A DNA stretch of 64,000 nucleotides, from the NCBI GenBank assembly GCA_964565865.1, contig CAZMGM010000003.1, forward strand, positions 75,673-139,672. The letters are read 5' to 3'. Below the pieces are notes generated by a model, which saw only the letters and a list, made by a program, of their open reading frames with translations, did no database searches and was not told the DNA's origin. Numbering within the stretch: position 1 is the first letter of the stretch; every line of letters starts with the position of its first letter. The DNA comes from CBDAPI01 sp964565865 (GTDB taxonomy: Bacteria; Acidobacteriota; UBA6911; RPQK01; CBDAPI01). Of this stretch, positions 53,175 to 61,112 are shown piece after piece. A program made the translations under genes and the position numbers.

Positions 53175-54886
53175 TCTGAGTCTCCTCTGTCGGCCAGAAC
53201 CGTCTCCCTGGGGCGCCGGATCATGGCGTCGAGGTCGGCGCCGGCTGGCACCATGGGGTAGACGCTGTCTTCCTGCTCCACCCGGAAGTCGATGACTACT
53301 GTGACATCGTGGGATTCGGCCTCCCGAACAGCCGCTTTTACCTGGCTGCGTTTTTCGACCCTCATACCCTTCAGACCGTGCGCCTCGGCCAGCTTTACGA
53401 AGTCTGGATTGACCAGAGGAGTCGCAGCGTAGCGTCGTTCGTAAAAAAACTCCTGCCACTGTCGCACCATGCCCAGATACCCGTTGTTGATGACCGCAAC
53501 ATGCAGCTTGATCTCCTCCTGTGCAATGGTAGTAAGCTCGGCGGCCGTCATTTGAAAGCCACCATCCCCGGCGATTACCCAGACCTCCTTTTCGGGACAG
53601 GCCAATTTCGCGCCAATGGCTGCCGGGAGGGCAAACCCCATCGTTCCCAGACCACCTGAGGTGATCAGCGAGCGAGGTTTTTCGTGCTTGTAGTACTGGG
53701 CTTCCCACATCTGATGCTGGCCTACATCCGTCACAATGAGTGCGTCCCCTTTGGTCAAGTGCCAGAGGTCGTTGATCACATGCGCCGCCCACAGTTTTCC
53801 GCTGTCGGGTAGAAACTGAATGTCGCGTACCGCGGCATCACCCTTGAGCTCTTGAATATGGTCGACCCAGGCAGCTCTGTGATTTTCCTTGACCAGAGGC
53901 AGGAGAGCTGCGAGGGTCTCCTGCAGGTCACCAACGATTCCCACATCGACACTTACGTTCTTATTGATCTCCGAAGGATCAATATCCACATGGATCTTGC
54001 GGGCATTTGGGGCATAAGTTTGCAGGTTACCCGTCACTCGGTCATCAAATCTCATTCCGAAAGCTAGCAGGAGATCGGACTCCTGAATAGCGGTATTGAC
54101 CCAGGCCTCGCCGTGCATCCCCATCATTCCCAGGTTCAACGCATGGGATGCCGGAAAACCTCCCAGCCCCAGCAACGTAGGACTTACTGGGATGCTGGTC
54201 TTCTCTACGAACTGCTGGAGCAGTTCAAGGGCGCCTGACTTGATGACTCCCTGCCCAGCTAGTATTACCGGCCGCTTGGACATGTTAATCATCTCGACGG
54301 CCGCTTTAAATTCTTCGGGCAAAGTCTTGTGACGGGGCCGATAACCTGGGAGCTTCACTTCCGTCCCGTCCCATTCCCAATCCGTTTCCGTCTGCTGGGC
54401 GTCCTTGGTGATGTCTACCAGGACGGGACCGGGCCGGCCGGAGCGGGCAATGTGAAAAGCCTCTTGCAACACTGGACCGATGTCATCCGCTTCATGGACC
54501 AGGTAGTTGTGCTTTGTAATCGGCAAGGTAATGCCCGTTACATCCACTTCCTGAAAGGAGTCTCGCCCAATCAGCTGGGAAGGAACTTGGCCGGTAATGC
54601 AGACAATCGGGGAAGAGTCCAGCATCGCTGTAGCAATACCGGTGACAAGGTTCGTCGCTCCGGGTCCCGAGGTCGCGACCGCAACACCGACTTTACCGGA
54701 GGCACGTGCATACCCATCGGCCATATGTGCTGCGCCCTGCTCATGGCGAACCAGAACGTGGCGGATCGGGTAATCCAGAATCGTGTCGTAGGCAGGCAGA
54801 ATGGCTCCGCCTGGATAACCGAAAACGAGATCTATCCCTTCCTTAAGTAAAACTTCCCAGATGACATGCGCACCGGTGTGTCCCAT
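53168..54886 (-). CDS. ilvB: Acetolactate synthase large (catalytic) subunit
   Basis: 572 residues, thiamine-diphosphate enzyme that condenses two pyruvates, or pyruvate with 2-oxobutyrate. Catalytic Glu in GYPGGAILPAYDTI...VRHEQGAAHMADGYA; SGPGATNLVTGIATAMLDS; the ThDP motif GDGGFQMTAAELTTIAQE...NNGYLGMVRQWQ. Full length. GGGAAG precedes the ATG. The first gene of ilvBNC, it is transcribed away from a LysR gene that may control it. Confidence 0.96.
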   Translation of the reverse strand: MGHTGAHVIWEVLLKEGIDLVFGYPGGAILPAYDTILDYPIRHVLVRHEQGAAHMADGYARASGKVGVAVATSGPGATNLVTGIATAMLDSSPIVCITGQVPSQLIGRDSFQEVDVTGITLPITKHNYLVHEADDIGPVLQEAFHIARSGRPGPVLVDITKDAQQTETDWEWDGTEVKLPGYRPRHKTLPEEFKAAVEMINMSKRPVILAGQGVIKSGALELLQQFVEKTSIPVSPTLLGLGGFPASHALNLGMMGMHGEAWVNTAIQESDLLLAFGMRFDDRVTGNLQTYAPNARKIHVDIDPSEINKNVSVDVGIVGDLQETLAALLPLVKENHRAAWVDHIQELKGDAAVRDIQFLPDSGKLWAAHVINDLWHLTKGDALIVTDVGQHQMWEAQYYKHEKPRSLITSGGLGTMGFALPAAIGAKLACPEKEVWVIAGDGGFQMTAAELTTIAQEEIKLHVAVINNGYLGMVRQWQEFFYERRYAATPLVNPDFVKLAEAHGLKGMRVEKRSQVKAAVREAESHDVTVVIDFRVEQEDSVYPMVPAGADLDAMIRRPRETVLADRGDSEW

Positions 54887-54961
54887 CGCAACTTCCCATT
54901 CAGTAAAAACTGCCCCTCAGTATGGAGTAAGTTTGTTATCTAATCAAATTTATATTTATCC

Positions 54962-54975
54962 ACTTAGCAATAAGT
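54962..54975. promoter_or_regulatory. Inverted repeat in the ilvB/lysR divergent promoter
   Basis: ACTTA-GCAA-TAAGT has 5-bp perfect arms in an AT-rich 112-bp gap between ilvB and the LysR gene, 24 bases before the latter's start. It contains TTA-N4-TAA, acceptable for a LysR-type operator, and autoregulation by the LysR protein is plausible. Confidence 0.45.
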
Positions 54976-54998
54976 AAAAGTTATTATATAGTAGCTGT

Positions 54999-55976
54999 AT
55001 GAGCGAGCTCAAACCCAAAGATCTTGACATTTCAGCTCTGTCAGTTTTCCGAACCGTGGTCGAAGAAGGAGGTTTTTCACGGGCTTCCAAGAAGTTGCTG
55101 AGAACCCAGCCTGCGGTTTCCCTGGCTGTACGAAAACTGGAGGATCAAATCGGGTTTACTTTAATCGATCGCACCAGTAGAAAATTGCTCCTGACTGATG
55201 CCGGCCAGGTGGCAGTTGAGTACGCTAGGGGTTTTGACTCTCAGAAGCGAAAACTCCTGGATGAACTCGAGGAGCTGGACAACCTGTCTTTGGGGCGGCT
55301 TGTCATTGGGGCAAATGAGTCTTCTACTCTCTACCTTTTGCGTCATCTCCGAAGGTACCGTTGGCTTTATCCCAAAATCAGGATCCAAGTCAGACGGTCA
55401 CGGTCCAGCCAGATTCCGAGTGAGATTCTTCAGGGAAATCTGGAACTGGGTGTGGTCAGCTATGACCCGTCGGACCAGCGATTGGAAACAAAGGTGATCT
55501 ACACGGATCATCTGGCCTTTGTTGTGTCGCCAAAGCACCCGCTGGCTTCCCGAAATTGTGTGGCCATTAAGGACCTGGGACAGGAGACCTTCATCGCCCA
55601 CAACGTCGTATCGCCCTATCGCCAGATTGTGATTAGCCGATTCCATGAGCACCGAGTGCCCCTGCATATGGATGTGGAAATGCCCACTATTGAAGCCATC
55701 CGCAAACTTGTCCAGGCCGATGAGGGCGTGGCCTTCCTCCCGCGAATGTGTGTCGGCGGGGAAATTCGCGAGGGCACGTTGTGCGAGGTAAGGGTCAAAG
55801 AAATCGACGTCGAGAGGCCCATACGTCTGGTCTATCCCCAGCGACGATCTCTGAGCCGGGCTGTGGCAGCCTTTCTGGAGCTGGTCGGTGCAAAGGAGAT
55901 TAGGCAGGGGTCGGGCGGGAGCCGCAAGAGGGCCACAGAAAGACAGTCCGCCGCAGTTCAACCCAGCCGGGATTGA
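54999..55976 (+). CDS. LysR family transcriptional regulator
   Basis: 325 residues. N-terminal winged HTH (LDISALSVFRTVVEEGGFSRASKKLLRTQPAVSLAVRKLEDQIG) and a periplasmic-binding-protein-like effector domain (about 95-300), plus an unusual basic tail after LVGAKE (SGGSRKRATERQSAAVQPSR). It is divergent from ilvBNC, the position IlvY occupies relative to ilvC in enterobacteria, so control of branched-chain synthesis is a reasonable inference. The next gene starts three bases after its stop, suggesting one transcript. Confidence 0.92.
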   Translation: MSELKPKDLDISALSVFRTVVEEGGFSRASKKLLRTQPAVSLAVRKLEDQIGFTLIDRTSRKLLLTDAGQVAVEYARGFDSQKRKLLDELEELDNLSLGRLVIGANESSTLYLLRHLRRYRWLYPKIRIQVRRSRSSQIPSEILQGNLELGVVSYDPSDQRLETKVIYTDHLAFVVSPKHPLASRNCVAIKDLGQETFIAHNVVSPYRQIVISRFHEHRVPLHMDVEMPTIEAIRKLVQADEGVAFLPRMCVGGEIREGTLCEVRVKEIDVERPIRLVYPQRRSLSRAVAAFLELVGAKEIRQGSGGSRKRATERQSAAVQPSRD

Positions 55977-55979
55977 CAT

Positions 55980-56549
55980 ATGGGTCCAACCCTTGTCGCC
56001 TGCCCCATGAAAAAAGAGGCTGAGGTCCTCAAGGAGCAGATCGGAGAAAAGTCAAGGATCGTGGCAACGGGTGTGGGAATCAAGCGCACCGTACCTCGTC
56101 TGCTCCAGATTTTCAGAGAGTCAAGGCCCGGACTGCTCATCTTCACGGGCAGTGTCAGTCAGCTCGACTTGAATTTGAAGACGGGTGATGTGGTAGACGC
56201 TCGCGAGTGGTGTTTCGAGAACGGCCACTGTACTACCTGTGATTCTCAGATTCTTGAAACTTTGGATGGTGCCGGTTATTCGATCATCAACCGGGGTCTT
56301 TCCCTTGACCGGCCCATCCTGAAGGGTGCAGAAAGAGCCCGACTTTACGAAACAACTGGTGCTGGGGTATACGACACTGTCACCGCAGCCGCTCTGAGAA
56401 CCGCACGAACGGAAGGAATTCCTTGTCTGGCTCCTAAAATCGTTGCCCACACCGTCGGGTCCGGGTTGACCTCCTTCTGGGTTCACCTGGATCGAAACCT
56501 TGCCCCCCTCGCCAGGCATCTGTCCGAGCTCCTTGAAGTCGTGGTGTGA
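55980..56549 (+). CDS. Nucleoside phosphorylase-like protein (MTA/SAH nucleosidase superfamily)
   Basis: 189 residues, shorter than typical family members (about 230). TLVACPMKKEAEVLKEQI and IFTGSVSQLDLNLKTGDVVDA match the nucleotide/ribose-binding strands of COG0775 enzymes, as does TGAGVYDTVTAAALRTARTEGIP with its conserved Glu/Asp region modified. It could be a purine nucleosidase, or an HpnG-like phosphorylase of hopanoid synthesis; no hopanoid genes are nearby. Co-transcription with the LysR gene is likely from the three-base spacing. Confidence 0.7.
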   Translation: MGPTLVACPMKKEAEVLKEQIGEKSRIVATGVGIKRTVPRLLQIFRESRPGLLIFTGSVSQLDLNLKTGDVVDAREWCFENGHCTTCDSQILETLDGAGYSIINRGLSLDRPILKGAERARLYETTGAGVYDTVTAAALRTARTEGIPCLAPKIVAHTVGSGLTSFWVHLDRNLAPLARHLSELLEVVV

Positions 56550-56661
56550 CTGGTGACCGGTTACGGGTTATAGTCGAAAGTGGAGAGTTGAAGGTTGGAC
56601 AAAAGACCCAACAGGAAACGCGGAACAGCAGGAGCGTCGCGACCGCAGAAGCCAGAACCGA
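56550..56661. repeat. Degenerate 7-nt repeats between convergent genes
   Basis: TAGTCGAAAGTGGAGAGTTG continuing AAGGTTGGAC near 56572-56600, then AGGAAACGCGGAACAGCAGG near 56612-56631. These are the same kinds of units as at 14820, 49815 and 58019. Confidence 0.45.
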
Positions 56662-58002
56662 TCACTCGGAACCCACTAAGGCAAAGTGAAAATCCATGAC
56701 GTTTGTCCCCGTGGGTCCGGTGAGAATGAGGTCGTCGAGTTGCTGAAAGAAATGGTACGAGTCGTTCCGGAGCAGGTAATCGTAGGAGTCTAGTTTCAGT
56801 TCCGAGGCACGGGCTCGGGTAGCTGAGGAAACGACGGCTCCAGCCGCATCAGTGGGACCATCTGACCCATCGGATCCAAGCGCCGCGAAAATAGCTGACG
56901 AACACTGCCAGTTCTGGGTCTCGTGGAAACACCAAAGGGCAAATTCCTGATTGCGGCCTCCCTTGCCACTGCCCTCGAGCTTCACGGTGGTCTCGCCTCC
57001 GGAAAGAAGACAGCAGGGGGCAGGCAAAGGGTGGCCGGTCACCAGAACTTCACCGACCATCGACACGTAGAAGCGAGCCAGGTCGGCCGCATTTCCCTGC
57101 ATAGAGGAGGAGAGGATCAGGGGCGCATAACCACGCGTACGCGCCATCCGCGCAGCTGCCTCGAGGCTGGCTCGATTGGTTGAGACCAGGCAGTTCTGAG
57201 TTCGCCGCAGCAGTGGGTCGCCCTCTTTCAGAGTCTCGACACCATCCGCTGATCCGGAGGAACCCTGGAGATAAGCGAGTACGGTTTCCGGAATTTGGGA
57301 GCTGATCCGGTAGCGGGCGAGCACCTCTAGACAATCGAGAAAAGTAGAGGGGTCAGGAGACGTGGGGCCTGAAGCGATGGTGGAGGGATCATCGCCAACC
57401 ACGTCGGAAACCATTAAAGTTACAACGGTGGCGCTGCCTGAATAGTTGAGTAGGCGTCCGCCTTTGAGGCGGCTCAAGTGCTTCCGAATCGTATTGATTT
57501 CGTGAATCGTCGCACCGCAGGAAAGCAGTATGCGAGTTGTCGCTTTCTTGTCGTTAAGAGAAATGCCCTGCACAGGGCTTGGTAACAGAGCCGAGGCGCC
57601 ACCGGAGAGAAGGACGAAGAGCAGGTCGTCTTCTGAAACCTCCGACACCAGATACTGCATCAGCATCCGAGAGGCCATCAGCCCCCTCTCGTCAGGCTCC
57701 GGGTGGTCCGCCTGCAGGATCTTCATCGAGGGCACATTCCGCTGGGGAAGATCCCGAACCACCAGCAAGCCCTTCTGAAGGCGGTCCCCGGTCAGCTCGA
57801 CGACGGCTCTGGCCATTTCGACGCAGGCCTTCCCCGCACCCACTACATGCACCGCCCGGTAGCTGTCCAGCGAGTAGCACTTTCCCCCCAGCTCTAGCTG
57901 ATCTCCCCGGCGCCGCGCCGCGGCCAAGACTGAAGCGTATGGATCGGCGGCTTCCAGAGCTGCTTCGTAGATCCTTTTCAAATCGGCCCGCAGGTCGCCC
58001 AT
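56662..58002 (-). CDS. Glycerate 2-kinase (GckA/TtuD, MOFRL family)
   Basis: 446 residues. Phosphorylates D-glycerate to 2-phosphoglycerate. DUF4147 N-terminal domain with VVGAGKACVEMARAV, SEDDLLFVLLSGGASALLPSPVQGI and INTIRKHLSRLKGGRL; C-terminal MOFRL domain with LLSGGETTVKLEGSGKGGRNQEFAL and LGSDGSDGPTDAAGAVV. Together with the GarR-like reductase it completes tartronate semialdehyde to 2-phosphoglycerate conversion, though the two genes lie 16 kb apart. The start has no evident ribosome binding site. Confidence 0.95.
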   Translation of the reverse strand: MGDLRADLKRIYEAALEAADPYASVLAAARRRGDQLELGGKCYSLDSYRAVHVVGAGKACVEMARAVVELTGDRLQKGLLVVRDLPQRNVPSMKILQADHPEPDERGLMASRMLMQYLVSEVSEDDLLFVLLSGGASALLPSPVQGISLNDKKATTRILLSCGATIHEINTIRKHLSRLKGGRLLNYSGSATVVTLMVSDVVGDDPSTIASGPTSPDPSTFLDCLEVLARYRISSQIPETVLAYLQGSSGSADGVETLKEGDPLLRRTQNCLVSTNRASLEAAARMARTRGYAPLILSSSMQGNAADLARFYVSMVGEVLVTGHPLPAPCCLLSGGETTVKLEGSGKGGRNQEFALWCFHETQNWQCSSAIFAALGSDGSDGPTDAAGAVVSSATRARASELKLDSYDYLLRNDSYHFFQQLDDLILTGPTGTNVMDFHFALVGSE

Positions 58003-58018
58003 GGCAGAATTATTCCAC

Positions 58019-58121
58019 GTTCCGGGTTCCAGGTTCCAGGTTCTGCGGTGGTGCCGTTCCCGTTTTTCAGGTTCCGAGTCAGGTCTTTTTCAAGGTTGAA
58101 CTTTCAACTTTCAACGTTCGA
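58019..58121. repeat. Two tandem 7-nt repeat tracts
   Basis: 58019-58046 reads GTTCCGG, GTTCCAG, GTTCCAG, GTTCTGC in exact 7-base register. 58094-58121 reads GGTTGAA, CTTTCAA, CTTTCAA, CGTTCGA, also in register. Both are between the divergent glycerate kinase and TsaC genes. They give the clearest examples of the repeat family. Confidence 0.75.
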
Positions 58122-58139
58122 CTTGTTATTCTAACCGCC

Positions 58140-58775
58140 ATGGGACATTGCATCCTTATCGAGCCAGGTTCCCCAAATCCGGACATAGTCGAAACCGCCG
58201 TGCAGGTGATCAAGCAGGGAGGGATTGTTCTCTCGCCCACAGACACTGTGTATGGTCTGGCCTGTGACCCGCGCCAGTCGGAGACAGTCGAGAGAATCCT
58301 GAGAATCAAGGGAAGAAATACCCAGAAGGGCTTTCTGCTGCTGATTTCCACGCCTGACTGGGTTGGTCCCCTGACCGCGGTGATTCCGGAGGAGTTTCGC
58401 CAGTTCAAGCAGTTCTGGCCGGGACCGGTCACCCTGTTGTTTGCTGCCGGCCCAGAAGCACCAAGGGCGGTCGTAGGCTCCGAGGGAAGAATCGGCTTGA
58501 GATGTCCAGGTGACGTGTTTATGCAGGCCTGGCTCGAGAGTCTGGAACAGCCGTTACTTTCCACCAGCGCCAACCGTTCGGGGGAACAGATCCCGGCCGG
58601 AGAGTGCAAATTGAGGGAGATGTTTGAGGATAGCGTCGACCTGCTCCTCCTTTCCCGAGAGGAGCTCCAAAGCAAGGCTTCGACGGTCGTCGACTTGATG
58701 GCTTCCCCTCCTCAAATGGTCCGCCCGGGTGACCAGGCCGATCGGGTGGGGAAAGTTCTGGCCGCTATGGATTAG
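58140..58775 (+). CDS. L-threonylcarbamoyladenylate synthase (TsaC/Sua5/YrdC)
   Basis: 211 residues. Makes threonylcarbamoyl-AMP for the t6A37 tRNA modification. YrdC fold motifs: GGIVLSPTDTVYGLACDP, RILRIKGRNTQKGFLLLI, FWPGPVTLLF, IGLRCPGD and LSTSANRSGE. No C-terminal Sua5 domain, so the short TsaC form. The ATG at 58140 begins the family; a longer in-frame upstream region runs through repeats and the glycerate kinase antisense strand and is rejected. Confidence 0.92.
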   Translation: MGHCILIEPGSPNPDIVETAVQVIKQGGIVLSPTDTVYGLACDPRQSETVERILRIKGRNTQKGFLLLISTPDWVGPLTAVIPEEFRQFKQFWPGPVTLLFAAGPEAPRAVVGSEGRIGLRCPGDVFMQAWLESLEQPLLSTSANRSGEQIPAGECKLREMFEDSVDLLLLSREELQSKASTVVDLMASPPQMVRPGDQADRVGKVLAAMD

Positions 58776-58809
58776 AAAAGTACGGCAGAAGGAACTCAGA
58801 ACCCGGAAC

Positions 58810-60405
58810 TTATTTGACCCTCCACTCTTTCTCTGGCCAGTATTTCTTACGCAGCTCGCGCTTTAGGATCTTGCCGGTTCCTCCTTTAGGGAACTCGTCG
58901 TGGAATTCCACGGTTTTCGGAGTCTTGAACCCGGCAAGCCTCCGGCGGCTGAAGTCGATGATTTCCCGAGCACTGAGATTAGCGCCCGGTTTCAGGATCA
59001 CAAGGGCACCGGGAACCTCACCCCAGCGGGAGTCCGGTACCGGAACGACAGCACACTCCATTATTTCTGGATGGGCAAGAATCGCCTTCTCGATTTCTAC
59101 CGAGGAGATGTTCTCCCCTCCACTGATGATGATGTCCTTTTTTCGGTCTACGATCTGGACGTAGCCGTCAGGTTCGATAGTTGCCAGGTCGCCGGTGTGG
59201 AACCATCCTCCTTTAAAGGCGGCGCGAGTGGCTTCTGGACGATTCAGGTAACCCGCCATCACTGTATCCGATCGGACCACGATTTCGCCGATCTGTGAGC
59301 CGTCCCAGGGAAGGGGATTATCCTCTTCGTCGATGAGCCTGAGCTGGACGCCTGGCACCGGATAACCTGCCGTGGCCATGCGTTCGAACTTTTGCTCCTC
59401 GGTAAGATCCAGGTGGGTCTTGAGTGTGGCGACCGTGAGTATCGGTGCCGTCTCCGTAAGCCCGTAGCCGGCACAGCATTCGCAACCAAATACTTCCGCG
59501 ACATCACGGACCAGCCGGGGGTTGGAGGGGGCTCCCCCGATAACGACGAGGCGAACTGAATTTAAGTCGAAACGGTTCACCCAAGGGCGATTTACGAGGG
59601 CAGTGGCCATAGTGGGAACGAGGGAAAAGGCGGTCACCTTGTGTTCGTGAATCAATGCGAAGACCTCGTCAATATCGAACCGGTGAAGCATTACATGGGT
59701 ACCGCCCACGCAGGTCAGGTACTGTGGCGTTCCCCACCCGTTGACGTGGAAAAGGGGAATTACGTGCAGAACTACATCGGCTTCGGAAGTCCGGGTCACG
59801 AGCGCGGCCTCCAGCGCATGTAGGTAAAGATTCCTGTGAGTGAGCATGACTCCCTTGGGCTGACCGGAGGTTCCAGAGGTGTAGAAGATCTCAGCCACAG
59901 CGTCTTCGTCCTGCGCCATAAGGTCGAGCAGATGTTCTCGGGGCTCCTTTGCCAGTAGTTTCTCCAGTGGATGAGGAAAGGCCCAGTCCGGTGGTCGTTC
60001 AGTGTCAAGGAGGATGAAGTGACGAACTGGATCCAACTGATCTGCAATGTCTTCCAAAACATGAGCAAGACCTTGATGGAATAGCACAACTNNNNNNNNN
60101 NGGCAGTCGTTCAGGATGAATTGCAGCTCGGATGACGAGAGGCGAATATTGAGCGGAACGAGGACACCTCCAGCCAGATTTACGCCGTAGTAGGCTTCCA
60201 GAAGGTGATGGGTGTTGTAAGCGAGGTAGGCTACTCGGCCTCCCGGAGAGAGACCCAGGTGTTCCAGTAGATTGGCCAGTTGACGGCACCGAGAAGCGTA
60301 CTCGGCGTAGGTCCACCGCAGGTCGCCGTCTATGATCCCTGTCTTCCCACCAAACTGAGTCTCAGCACGCTCCAGGAAGCGAAGATGCGTAAGAGGAACG
60401 TTCAT
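58810..60405 (-). CDS. Acyl-CoA synthetase (AMP-forming, long-chain/AlkK type)
   Basis: 531 residues. Activates a carboxylic acid to its CoA ester through an acyl-adenylate. Motifs: P-loop IFYTSGTSGQPKGVMLTHRN, the gate IPLFHVNGWG, CAGYGLTETAPI, the hinge YVQIVDRKKDIIISGGENISS and the catalytic Lys in FPKGGTGKILKREL. Similarity is closest to medium/long-chain AlkK-type ligases; substrate length is not determined. A 10-N gap (60092-60101) lies in FILNDC(gap)VVLFHQ; family spacing suggests its size is about right. Four-base overlap with the upstream DtxR gene. Confidence 0.93.
   Translation of the reverse strand: MNVPLTHLRFLERAETQFGGKTGIIDGDLRWTYAEYASRCRQLANLLEHLGLSPGGRVAYLAYNTHHLLEAYYGVNLAGGVLVPLNIRLSSSELQFILNDCXXXXVVLFHQGLAHVLEDIADQLDPVRHFILLDTERPPDWAFPHPLEKLLAKEPREHLLDLMAQDEDAVAEIFYTSGTSGQPKGVMLTHRNLYLHALEAALVTRTSEADVVLHVIPLFHVNGWGTPQYLTCVGGTHVMLHRFDIDEVFALIHEHKVTAFSLVPTMATALVNRPWVNRFDLNSVRLVVIGGAPSNPRLVRDVAEVFGCECCAGYGLTETAPILTVATLKTHLDLTEEQKFERMATAGYPVPGVQLRLIDEEDNPLPWDGSQIGEIVVRSDTVMAGYLNRPEATRAAFKGGWFHTGDLATIEPDGYVQIVDRKKDIIISGGENISSVEIEKAILAHPEIMECAVVPVPDSRWGEVPGALVILKPGANLSAREIIDFSRRRLAGFKTPKTVEFHDEFPKGGTGKILKRELRKKYWPEKEWRVK
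60092..60101. other. Assembly gap (10 N) inside the acyl-CoA synthetase gene
   Basis: Ten undetermined bases, identical in length to the gap at 838-847, consistent with a fixed-length scaffold spacer. The coding frame stays open across it. Confidence 0.97.
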
Positions 60406-61055
60406 AGGACTCTAACAAAAATCTGGCGGGCCAGCTCTTCGCTCAGACTGTGCTGGAGGCGATCGATCAGAATGAGCACGGGGCCGTTGAAGGGAGCCTT
60501 CTCAAGAACGCGTATTCTCGTCTCGGGATGAATCCCCAGGGTGCCCAGGTACCGCAACACCGAAGGGTCCCTGTCATCTACACGGGCCACGATGACTCTG
60601 GTCAGCTCTTTTACTTCCCACAGCGAGGGAAGCTGTTCGTCCATTACAGTTCCATCTTTCTGTGGAATAGGATGTCCATGCGGGTCCAGGGTGGGATAGC
60701 CGAGGGCCTTGTCGATACGCTCCTCGAGTTCCTCCGAGATCACGTGCTCGAGTTGCTCGGCTTCAGCATGCACTTTGTCCCAGCTATACCCGAGAACCTC
60801 CTTCAGATACAGCTCGATCAGACGATGGTGGCGCAGGACCTCGAGAGCCACCCGGGTTCCCGCCTTAGTCAAACCAACCCCCTGGTAGGGCTGGTAGCTT
60901 ACCAATCTAAGTGAGGCCAGTTTCTGCAGCATGTTGGTTACACTGGCAGCCGAACAATCCAGCTGCTCTGCCAGCTTTGAAGTGGAAACCTTCTCTCCAT
61001 CCTGCCCTAACAAGTAGATGGTCTTCAGATAATCCTCCATGGCGTGGCTAATCAT
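60402..61055 (-). CDS. DtxR/MntR family metal-dependent transcriptional regulator
   Basis: 217 residues. Winged HTH (AMEDYLKTIYLLGQDGEKVSTSKLAEQLDCSAASVTNMLQKL), dimerisation and metal-binding domain (YSWDKVHAEAEQLEHVISEELEERIDKALGYP...DPHGHPIP, with His/Glu ligands), and a C-terminal FeoA/SH3-like domain. It represses metal-uptake genes when Fe(II) or Mn(II) is bound; which metal is not clear. GAGGAAG precedes the ATG. Its stop overlaps the acyl-CoA synthetase start by four bases, an unusual pairing. Confidence 0.93.
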   Translation of the reverse strand: MISHAMEDYLKTIYLLGQDGEKVSTSKLAEQLDCSAASVTNMLQKLASLRLVSYQPYQGVGLTKAGTRVALEVLRHHRLIELYLKEVLGYSWDKVHAEAEQLEHVISEELEERIDKALGYPTLDPHGHPIPQKDGTVMDEQLPSLWEVKELTRVIVARVDDRDPSVLRYLGTLGIHPETRIRVLEKAPFNGPVLILIDRLQHSLSEELARQIFVRVL

Positions 61056-61112
61056 CCGGCTTCCTCATCTGGTTTCATCATCCGGCCCATAATACGGGTG
61101 TTGAACCGGATC

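Noticed and set aside
52590..53792. 400-codon frame extending the acetolactate synthase small subunit upstream
   Set aside because: The first 206 codons are a frame-shadow of ilvB; the ACT domain and ribosome binding site start the real gene at 53174.
57579..58139. N-terminal extension of TsaC
   Set aside because: It is antisense to glycerate kinase and includes tandem repeats; the YrdC fold begins at 58140.
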